DNA from: Paenibacillus naphthalenovorans
GTDB taxonomy: Bacteria > Bacillota > Bacilli > Paenibacillales > NBRC-103111
Direction of reading: 5' to 3'
NCBI RefSeq assembly: GCF_900099895.1
Contig: NZ_FNDY01000003.1
Coordinates: 1-64,000 of the forward strand
DNA length: 64,000 nt
This document shows, in pieces, positions 8,645 through 14,935 of this stretch. The notes under the pieces were generated by a model. It searched no databases. It saw only the letters and a list, made by a program, of their open reading frames with translations, and was not told the DNA's origin. Both the position numbers and the translations under genes were made by a program. Each line of letters opens with the position of its first letter. Positions within the stretch are counted from its first letter, which is position 1.

Positions 8645-9487
8645 ATGTCGTATATTGTAGATTCACATTGGGTAAAGGATCAGATCGAACGTCTGGGGGA
8701 GAATTTGGTGCTTGCCGATTGCCGCTTTGTTCTAGGCCAATCCGAATCGGGAAGAAACGCTTATGCTGAAAGTCATTTACCCGGTGCCATCTATGTGGAT
8801 CTGGAAAAGGATTTGTCTGCTCCGGTCGGGGAACATGGAGGACGGCATCCGCTGCCTGATCCGCAACTGCTCGCTGACCGTCTGGGTCAACTTGGCATCC
8901 GTTCTTCCTCCACTGTCGTTGCTTACGATGACCAGGGCGGAGCCATGGCCTCCAGACTATGGTGGGTGCTGCATTATCTCGGGCATGATAAGGTGTCCGT
9001 GTTAAACGGCGGCTTTGCTCAATGGGTGAAGGACGGGTATGAAACCACAAAGGTGATACCGGACCCAACGCCCCGCACTTATGTACCCCAGATTCGGGAG
9101 GGACTATTATTGCATGCGGAGGATGTCAAAGCCAGACTTCATCGTCCAGGAACGATTTTGGTCGACTCGCGCGAGCCAAAACGTTATTTAGGATTGGAAG
9201 AACCGATCGATAAGGCGGCGGGACATATACCGGGAGCCGTTAACCTGTTTTGGAAGGAGGTGTTGACGACTCAGGGCCTATGGAAAAATGAGGAGGATCT
9301 GAAAGGTCATTTTGCTCAGCTTCCGTCTGACCGGGAAATCGTCGTATATTGCGGCTCAGGTATAACCGCTTGCCCCAATGTACTCGCTTTGAAATCGGCA
9401 GGCTTTGCCGATGTAAAGCTGTATGCCGGCAGTTGGAGCGATTGGATTTCGTATGGGGAGAATCCGATTGCGACGGGAAGCGAGTAA
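8645..9487 (+). CDS. Sulfurtransferase (two-domain rhodanese)
   Basis: A 280-residue two-domain rhodanese that moves a sulfane sulfur from thiosulfate or 3-mercaptopyruvate to an acceptor. The inactive N-terminal domain spans about residues 5-125. The catalytic domain follows (DSREPKRYLG, then GHIPGAVNLFWKEVL), with the active cysteine, residue 236, in VVYCGSGITA. That loop resembles 3-mercaptopyruvate sulfurtransferases (CGSGVTA) more than classical rhodanese. RBS AAAAGGAG. Lying behind a cystine-type importer and two monooxygenases, it probably handles sulfur released by this operon. Confidence 0.85.
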   Translation: MSYIVDSHWVKDQIERLGENLVLADCRFVLGQSESGRNAYAESHLPGAIYVDLEKDLSAPVGEHGGRHPLPDPQLLADRLGQLGIRSSSTVVAYDDQGGAMASRLWWVLHYLGHDKVSVLNGGFAQWVKDGYETTKVIPDPTPRTYVPQIREGLLLHAEDVKARLHRPGTILVDSREPKRYLGLEEPIDKAAGHIPGAVNLFWKEVLTTQGLWKNEEDLKGHFAQLPSDREIVVYCGSGITACPNVLALKSAGFADVKLYAGSWSDWISYGENPIATGSE

Positions 9488-9576
9488 CGCTTGCGGTCTC
9501 CAATAGACTTCATTTAAACGACGCAGTAATCCGCAAAGCCGCTGTTGACAGTGATTTTGCGGATGGCGTCCTTGTC

Positions 9577-10095
9577 TTATTCCTTTTCGATATTGCGCAG
9601 CGTTTCGATTTCGCGTTTGATCGCTATTTCCGCGTTGCGCAGCCCCGTATTTACGTCAATGCCGTCCAGAGCGACCTGCTTGGCCGCTTCCGACACAAAT
9701 GTGAGCACCTGATCCTCATAACGGTGAATTTTATGATTCTTCTGCTGCTCGCCGACAAAGACATTTTCGATATGTTTCCCCGCGAGCACAGAGATATCCG
9801 CTCCGAATTCCTTTTCCAGGTCAGGGTTGATAATGGCAGGAACGCGCGCATTACGGGCCAGAATCCGCTGCACGAAGAGCGGGCTTCCTATCCTTGATGA
9901 ATGCATCGCGTCCTCCCGTCTCGGAATCGAGAACCGGCAGCGCCAAATCTCTCATCAGCGCAGTAGGCCCGCCTGTATCATAGCCGATATAATGAATTCC
10001 GTCGTCGGTTCTCGTGAGCTTCTTGCCCAACTCCAGCACCATGACGGTAAGCAGCGAGGACAACAGCTTCAATGCCCGACTCTTGCATCTTAACA
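9577..10095 (-). pseudogene. Remnant of a sugar-type ABC substrate-binding protein
   Basis: On the minus strand, one frame (upper part) reads ELGKKLTRTDDGIHYIGYD and a second (lower part) reads ARVPAIINPDLEKEFGADI then ENVFVGEQQKNHKIHRYED. Both match, in order, parts of the intact binding proteins at 28727 and 31493. The N-terminal half and some 100 residues in the middle are gone and the frame changes between the pieces. The fragment lies directly downstream of a monooxygenase gene on the same strand, mirroring the intact monooxygenase-binding protein pairs. Confidence 0.75.
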
Positions 10096-10100
10096 TCATG

Positions 10101-11435
10101 TTAATTTCCCGCCTCTATACTTTGCCGGTAACGGGTGTTGGCGGGGCGAGCCAGTCCGTAATGGTCGCGAAGCGTCTTTCCTTCGTAAGCCGTGCGGAAT
10201 AATCCGCGGTTCTGAAGTTCCGGCACCACCTTGTCGACGAATGCTTCAAGTCCGCTCGGATAAAGCTGCGGCATAATGTTGAATCCGTCGGCTCCTCCGT
10301 TCTTGAACCAGCGCTCGATGAGGTCGGCCAGTTGAATCGGCGTCCCCGTGAAGGTGATATGTCCGCGGGCTCCGGCCAGCCGGTACGTCAATTCGCGGAT
10401 GGTCAGATTCTCGCGAACGGCAAGATCGACTACAAGCTGGTAACGGCCTTTCCGTCCATTTATCGCATCTACTCCCGGCAGCTCGTCGATCGGCAGCGGA
10501 CCGTCAAGCGGATAAGAGGACAGGTCGATGCCGACCCGCTCGGACAATCTTTTTACCGCAGAGTCCAGATTAATAAATCCGTTCAGCTCTTCCTCGATTT
10601 CCCTGGCCTCTGCCTCCGTATCGGCAATAATCGGGCTGAGACCGGGAAGGATATGAAGCTGATCCGGCGTTCGTCCGTACTTCGCCAATCTGGATTTGAC
10701 ATCGCTGTAAAAAGCCTGAGCCTCTTCCAACGTCTGCTGCGCGGTGAATACAACCTCGGCTGTCCGGGCTGCAAGTTCCTTGCCCTTCTCCGAGGAGCCG
10801 GCCTGGACAAGCACGGGATAGCCCTGAGGAGGGCGCGGAATATTAAGCGGCCCTTTGACGGAGTAATATTTTCCTTTGAAGTTGATTTCATGAACCTTGC
10901 TGTCGTCCACCTGAACGCCGCCTGCCTTGTCGTACTTGACTGCATCATCCTCCCAGCTGTCCCACAACTGCTTGGTCAGCTCTACGAATTCTTCGGCGTA
11001 GTCATAACGAAGCGAATGCTCCGGATGCGCATCGAGGCCGAAGTTGTAGGCTGTGGACTCCGTTCCGGTCGTCACGATGTTCCAGCCCGCCCGGCCGTTG
11101 CTGATATGGTCCAGTGACGCGAATTTCCGCGCTACGTGGAACGGCTCGTAATAGGTGGTGCCGACTGTCGCGATCAAGCCGATATGCTCTGTTACGGCAG
11201 CCAGCGCCGCGAGCTGGGTAAACGGCTCCAGCTTGCCGGACGAGCGGCCCGAATAGCCGTCCGCTACGAATAGGGAGTCCAGCAATCCCCGTTCCGCGAT
11301 TTGGGCGATTTTTTGATAATGGCGAATGTCAAGTCCAAGCTCCGGCGTGCTGGCGGGATAGCGCCAGGCGGCTTCATGATGCCCCGTTCCCGTAATAAAA
11401 GCATTAAGATGCAGCTTGCGTTCCTGTGTACTCAT
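10101..11435 (-). CDS. Luciferase-like monooxygenase (NtaA/SnaA/DszA family)
   Basis: A 444-residue flavin-dependent monooxygenase close in sequence to those at 25966, 27307, 30129 and 35160. Landmarks: HHEAAWRYPAS, AERGLLDSLFVADGYSG, GLIATVGTTYYEPFHVARKFASLDHIS (given in part), GWNIVTT, LVQAGSSEKGKELAARTAEV and GLFRTAYEGKTLRDHYGLA. Start ATG at 11435 behind GGAGG; a longer frame to 11534 lies in the leader and has no binding site. The gene stands alone, read away from the plus-strand genes, with a 320-base leader carrying two terminator-like hairpins, which points to control by premature termination. Needs FMNH2 from a partner reductase. Substrate not known. Confidence 0.85.
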   Translation of the reverse strand: MSTQERKLHLNAFITGTGHHEAAWRYPASTPELGLDIRHYQKIAQIAERGLLDSLFVADGYSGRSSGKLEPFTQLAALAAVTEHIGLIATVGTTYYEPFHVARKFASLDHISNGRAGWNIVTTGTESTAYNFGLDAHPEHSLRYDYAEEFVELTKQLWDSWEDDAVKYDKAGGVQVDDSKVHEINFKGKYYSVKGPLNIPRPPQGYPVLVQAGSSEKGKELAARTAEVVFTAQQTLEEAQAFYSDVKSRLAKYGRTPDQLHILPGLSPIIADTEAEAREIEEELNGFINLDSAVKRLSERVGIDLSSYPLDGPLPIDELPGVDAINGRKGRYQLVVDLAVRENLTIRELTYRLAGARGHITFTGTPIQLADLIERWFKNGGADGFNIMPQLYPSGLEAFVDKVVPELQNRGLFRTAYEGKTLRDHYGLARPANTRYRQSIEAGN

Positions 11436-11465
11436 GGCATTTCCTCCAGACGTTTTTTTGATAAA

Positions 11466-11500
11466 AGACAAGTCTGATGACCTGTCTCCGGTTAACCGGT
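11466..11500 (-). terminator. Second leader hairpin with the CCGG-N4-CCGGAGA motif
   Basis: Read on the minus strand: ACCGGTTAACCGGAGA (11500-11485), whose last bases open a 9-bp stem, AGACAGGTC pairing with GACTTGTCT (one G-U) around the loop ATCA, followed by UUUUA. CCGG can instead pair with the other CCGG four bases away. It lies 31 bases before the monooxygenase start and repeats the arrangement at 11680-11720. Confidence 0.45.
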
Positions 11501-11673
11501 CGATATGACGAAGAAACGTTCTGCCTACGGGCACGGGGTTGGCAATGTCCGACAGCCGCCATGGTTATGCTGAAAAACAGGATGAAATGATGTCGCAATG
11601 ATGGGAGGCGGACAAGTTCCCGGTCAGGTCGGCTGCCTTGACGATCGGCATAACAAAGATCTGCGGAGTAATA

Positions 11674-11720
11674 ACAAAAGCCGGAGACGAGCTTGCTGCT
11701 CAAATCTCCGGCTATCCGGT
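11674..11720 (-). terminator. First leader terminator with the CCGG-N4-CCGGAGA motif
   Basis: Read on the minus strand: ACCGGATAGCCGGAGA, then a loop containing GAGC/GCTC, then TCTCCGGC and TTTTGTTATT. GCCGGAGA (11712-11705) pairs with TCTCCGGC (11687-11680) as an intrinsic terminator. The CCGG of that stem could alternatively pair with the CCGG four bases before it. The sequence 11740-11722 upstream also forms an A/T-rich hairpin (CTTATT with AATAAG). It ends the transcript about 85 bases from the promoter unless prevented. Confidence 0.55.
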
Positions 11721-11766
11721 CGAAAGCTTATTATTCCTAGTTAATAAATAAGGATTCTGTTCATCT

Positions 11767-11796
11767 ATCATAACAACCTTGTTTTGAGCTTGTCAA
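11767..11796 (-). promoter_or_regulatory. Promoter of the 10.1-11.4 kb monooxygenase
   Basis: On the minus strand TTGACA (11796-11791), 18-base spacer, TATGAT (11772-11767). A good sigma-A promoter giving a leader of roughly 325 bases. Confidence 0.6.
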
Positions 11797-11856
11797 ACCC
11801 GTTTTTTTACTAAAAAATGGATTTTCGCATAAATGGAAATTAGTTTGGTAAGTATG

Positions 11857-11885
11857 TTGACATACAAAATGGAGGATGCTAAGAT
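11857..11885 (+). promoter_or_regulatory. Candidate plus-strand promoter
   Basis: TTGACA at 11857-11862, 17-base spacer, TAAGAT at 11880-11885. It would drive an RNA starting near 11892 that enters the large hairpin at 11972-12047. No gene lies within reach before that hairpin. Confidence 0.45.
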
Positions 11886-11971
11886 TGGTATCAACAAAAA
11901 TCGAACCAAGTCGATTGGAATTGTGTGTGATAATTTGAAACAGTTAAATCACCATTGACCATTCAAATGGA

Positions 11972-12047
11972 GATGTATATTTCAGTTTCGTTACGGTCAC
12001 TTGCGAAAGTGCGTTAACCGGCGAAATCGAAGGATACATCTTTTTTT
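11972..12047 (+). ncRNA. Long imperfect hairpin ending in a U-run; possible leader RNA or small RNA
   Basis: GATGTAT (11972-11978) pairs with ATACATC (12034-12040), followed by seven Ts. Inside are nested pairings TTC/GAA, TTTCG/CGAAA, CGGT/ACCG and an apical CACTT-GCG-AAGTG hairpin, so the whole 69-base segment folds as one long arm. With the promoter at 11857 it would make an RNA of about 155 bases ending at the T-run. It may be an ordinary terminator, a regulated leader for the yezD-aldo/keto reductase genes, or a small RNA. I do not recognise a known riboswitch in it. Confidence 0.4.
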
Positions 12048-12186
12048 ACTGGATAACAATAGCGGTTTGCTTTATGCTAACCAGTAAAAAACGTTGTATG
12101 ATAGGTTCAACATTTTGAAAGGATGGAAGGGAGGTGCAGTCCATTCAGACAGGATACTGCCGGTCGTACAAGTCAAGGGGGAAAGC

Positions 12187-12216
12187 TTGAAAGGCGTATG
12201 GAATCTCCGATATGTT
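12187..12216 (+). promoter_or_regulatory. Candidate promoter upstream of yezD
   Basis: TTGAAA (12187-12192), 18-base spacer, TATGTT (12211-12216). The hairpin at 12253-12296 would lie in the leader. Confidence 0.3.
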
Positions 12217-12252
12217 AGGAATAAGGAAAGTACGGCGCTCGCTAGAAAACTG

Positions 12253-12299
12253 GAGGCGCATGATGTCCGAATCAGGATTCGGTTATCATGCGCCTCTTT
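12253..12299 (+). terminator. Near-perfect hairpin before yezD
   Basis: GAGGCGCATGAT (12253-12264) pairs with ATCATGCGCCTC (12285-12296), and inside it CCGAATC pairs with GATTCGG, giving about 19 base pairs. Only TTTG follows, so it is a moderate terminator. It stands 46 bases before the yezD start and could attenuate it. Confidence 0.45.
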
Positions 12300-12342
12300 G
12301 AATGGGGACAAAATTCAAAACTTTTGGAGAGGATGTTGAACT

Positions 12343-12525
12343 ATGCTGCAAGTTGCTAAGGTAACTGATGAATGGTTGGAACGTATTAAAGAACAGGTAA
12401 CGGGCATCCAATACGGAACCGTTCAGATTACCATACATAACGGTCAAATCGTTCAAATCGATCGCACGGAACGCAGCCGCTACGATGTGGCGAAAGCGCC
12501 GGCCGCCGTTAGAAGACAAAGATAG
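12343..12525 (+). CDS. yezD: YezD family (DUF2292) small protein
   Basis: A 60-residue protein with the DUF2292 pattern: IQYGTVQITIHNGQIVQIDRTE, quoted here as its core GTVQITIHNGQIVQID. Members are small cytosolic proteins often encoded beside sulfate or sulfonate assimilation genes; their biochemical role is not established. RBS GGAGAGGA, eight bases before the ATG. The C-terminus is rich in arginine and alanine. Its presence supports a sulfur role for the neighbourhood. Confidence 0.75.
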   Translation: MLQVAKVTDEWLERIKEQVTGIQYGTVQITIHNGQIVQIDRTERSRYDVAKAPAAVRRQR

Positions 12526-12733
12526 CCGAAAAAGGAGGAGATCGACTGCGCTCAAAAATCGTTATTTTGTCTTCCGCTTGCCGGAGGAGACCGCCGACCG
12601 TCCGAACAGCGCATCGTCTCGGTTGGGCGAAGAAGCGGCGTTCATTGTTTTTTGATAGGCGGAGGATGATTCCGGCCTATCCGGATCGCAGATGCAGTTG
12701 TAATCAATTCAATTTAATCAGGAGGAGCAAAGA

Positions 12734-13693
12734 ATGGAATATCGCAAATTGGGAAGAACGGGGTTAAAGATATCGGCAGTGAGTCTGGGGACGATGGCGT
12801 TCGGGCGCTGGATCGACGAGCAGGCTTCGGCAACGATACTGAATCTCGCGCTGGATCACGGCATCAATCTGGTGGATACGGCGAATGTGTACGGGGGCGC
12901 CGAACGGATTCTGGGCAACTTGCTGAAGGAAAGAAGACATGATATCGTACTGGCCACCAAGGTGCATGGCCGGGTTGGCGAAGGGGTGAATGACGGTGGG
13001 CAAAGCCGCTATCATATTTTCAAGGCGGTGGAAGACAGTTTGAGAAGGCTGAAAACGGACTATCTGGATCTGTATCAGGTTCATCGCTTCGATCCGAATA
13101 CTCCGCTGGAGGAAACGCTGCACGCGCTGGACGATCTGGTGCGCCAAGGCAAGGTCAGATACATTGGGGCTTCCAATTTTGCGGCATGGCAGCTCGCGAA
13201 GGCTCATGGAATAAGCGCGCTGCACGGCCTGCACCGCTTCGAAAGCCTGCAGCCGGAGTACAGCCTGATCTCGCGGGAAATCGAGAAGGAGATTATCCCG
13301 TTCGTGCAATCGGAAAATGTGGGCGTGATTGTTTACAGCCCGCTCGGAAGAGGGATCTTGTCAGGCAAGTACCGCGCTGGAGAAGCGCCTCCGGAGGGAT
13401 CGCGTCTGGCGGCCGGCGAACAAAGGCTGGAGCAGCTGCTGCAGAAAAATGCGCTTCAAATTGCTGAGGCGATCAAGCCGCTGGCTGAAGAACGGGGCCT
13501 GACCCGCGCGCAATATGCGCTTGTTTGGGTACTGAGCCGTCCCGGCATTACCTCGGCTATTCTGGGAGCTTCGAAGCCGGAGCATATTACGGAAGCCGCG
13601 AAAACGTGGAACGAAAGATTAAGCAGTGAGGAGCTTGCCAAGGCGGACGAAGCCACGGCGAATATTCAGGCCAAGGAAGCGGTGCCCGGCTGA
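12734..13693 (+). CDS. Aldo/keto reductase
   Basis: A 319-residue NADPH-dependent aldo/keto reductase of the Kv-beta/YhdN type, a cytosolic TIM barrel. Catalytic residues are visible: Asp and Tyr in DTANVYGG, Lys in VLATKVHG, His in YQVHRFD. C-terminal cofactor loop: AILGASKPEHITEA. RBS GGAGGAGCAAAG. It is followed 95 bases later by the long transport cluster. In organosulfur catabolism such enzymes reduce the aldehyde left after oxidative desulfonation; that role is inferred from context. A related enzyme is encoded at 36564. Confidence 0.85.
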   Translation: MEYRKLGRTGLKISAVSLGTMAFGRWIDEQASATILNLALDHGINLVDTANVYGGAERILGNLLKERRHDIVLATKVHGRVGEGVNDGGQSRYHIFKAVEDSLRRLKTDYLDLYQVHRFDPNTPLEETLHALDDLVRQGKVRYIGASNFAAWQLAKAHGISALHGLHRFESLQPEYSLISREIEKEIIPFVQSENVGVIVYSPLGRGILSGKYRAGEAPPEGSRLAAGEQRLEQLLQKNALQIAEAIKPLAEERGLTRAQYALVWVLSRPGITSAILGASKPEHITEAAKTWNERLSSEELAKADEATANIQAKEAVPG

Positions 13694-13724
13694 CCGGATA
13701 TTTTTGCCGCAGCCGAATCAAATA

Positions 13725-13760
13725 GAGGTTATCAGAGCAAGCTGTGATATCCTCGTTTTA
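13725..13760 (+). terminator. Weak terminator-like hairpin
   Basis: GAGGTTATCA (13725-13734) and TGATATCCTC (13745-13754) form a stem with an internal mismatch, followed by GTTTTATTA. It could reduce read-through into the ATPase gene. Confidence 0.35.
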
Positions 13761-13788
13761 TTATGCAAAGATCTGATGGGAGGGCACC

Positions 13789-14898
13789 ATGGCAAGCGTT
13801 CGTATTCATCATTTGTACAAGAGGTATGGCAAAGACAAACATGCAGTTGTAAAAGATTTCCAGTTAGAGATCAAGGACAAGGAATTTATCGTGTTCGTCG
13901 GGCCGTCCGGCTGCGGCAAATCGACGACGCTAAGAATGATAGCCGGACTTGAGGATATTTCCGAAGGCGAAATTTATATCGGCGATCAATTGGTCAACAA
14001 GCTTCCGCCCAAGGATCGGGATATTTCTATGGTGTTTCAAAACTACGCCCTGTATCCGAACCTTACCGTATACGAGAATATTGCGTTTGGCCTCAGAATG
14101 CGCAAGCTGCCCAAGCATGAAATTGATTTGGCGGTAAAAAACGCCAGCCGGGTATTGGAAATCGAGCCTTACCTGTACCGCAAGCCCAAGGAACTGTCGG
14201 GAGGACAACGGCAGCGGGTGGCGCTTGGGAGGGCGATTGTCCGCAAACCCAAGCTGTTTCTGATGGATGAGCCGCTGTCCAACCTGGATGCGAAGCTGCG
14301 CGCAACGATGAGGATGGAAATCACGAAGCTTCATAAAAAATTGGGAACAACGTTTATATTCGTGACGCACGATCAGGTGGAAGCGATGACGATGGCGGAT
14401 CGGATCGTTGTTATGAAGGGCGGCGTTATTCAGCAGTGCGATACGCCGGAGCTGATTTATTCCAAACCGGCTAATACGTTTGTGGCGGGCTTTATCGGAT
14501 CCCCACAGATTAATTTCATCCACGGCAAAATTGTAGAAAATCCGCAAGGGAAGCTGGAGTTTCAGACGAATCGCTTTCAACTGAAGATTCAGGACATGGA
14601 AGAGGAAATTTTGCGCAAACATAACCAGGTAAACAAATCAGTTATATTGGGGATCAGACCGGAGCATGTCAGGCTGGAAGGCTTGTACTCGGAGACGGTG
14701 ATAACCGGAATTTACAAGGAGAACGAATTGATGGGCGCAGACCGGTTTCTGTATCTGGATATCGGGCAGGAAAAACCGCTGATCGCTCGCGTCGATCCGG
14801 ACATTCAGTTTGCGGAGAATGAGAAAGTGAAGGTTGAACTTCATCTTTCCAAGGCACATTTTTTCCATAATGACACAGGGGAAAGATTTGCGGAATGA
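13789..14898 (+). CDS. Sugar ABC transporter ATPase, MsmX/UgpC type
   Basis: A 369-residue ATPase of the family that powers carbohydrate importers. Walker A GPSGCGKST, signature LSGGQRQR, Walker B LFLMDEPLSNLD and switch TFIFVTHDQVEAMTM lie in residues 1-235. A C-terminal MOP/TOBE-like regulatory domain follows (GIRPEHVRLEG). Start ATG behind GGGAGG. First gene of a same-strand run with four sugar-type permeases, which it probably serves, possibly both pairs. Confidence 0.9.
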   Translation: MASVRIHHLYKRYGKDKHAVVKDFQLEIKDKEFIVFVGPSGCGKSTTLRMIAGLEDISEGEIYIGDQLVNKLPPKDRDISMVFQNYALYPNLTVYENIAFGLRMRKLPKHEIDLAVKNASRVLEIEPYLYRKPKELSGGQRQRVALGRAIVRKPKLFLMDEPLSNLDAKLRATMRMEITKLHKKLGTTFIFVTHDQVEAMTMADRIVVMKGGVIQQCDTPELIYSKPANTFVAGFIGSPQINFIHGKIVENPQGKLEFQTNRFQLKIQDMEEEILRKHNQVNKSVILGIRPEHVRLEGLYSETVITGIYKENELMGADRFLYLDIGQEKPLIARVDPDIQFAENEKVKVELHLSKAHFFHNDTGERFAE

Positions 14899-14935
14899 GC
14901 GGATTTCTGTATAGGGGGCGAGGTGAATTCTTGTT

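Noticed and set aside
10332..11117. Open plus-strand frame of 261 codons
   Set aside because: It lies wholly inside the minus-strand monooxygenase, whose homology is unmistakable; codons read like a shadow.
12094..12339. 81-codon plus-strand frame before yezD
   Set aside because: It runs through the 19-bp hairpin at 12253-12296, lacks a suitable ribosome binding site and has no recognisable domain.
11436..12342. S-box (SAM) riboswitch expected before sulfur genes
   Set aside because: None of the conserved S-box blocks is present in this or the other sulfur-gene leaders.
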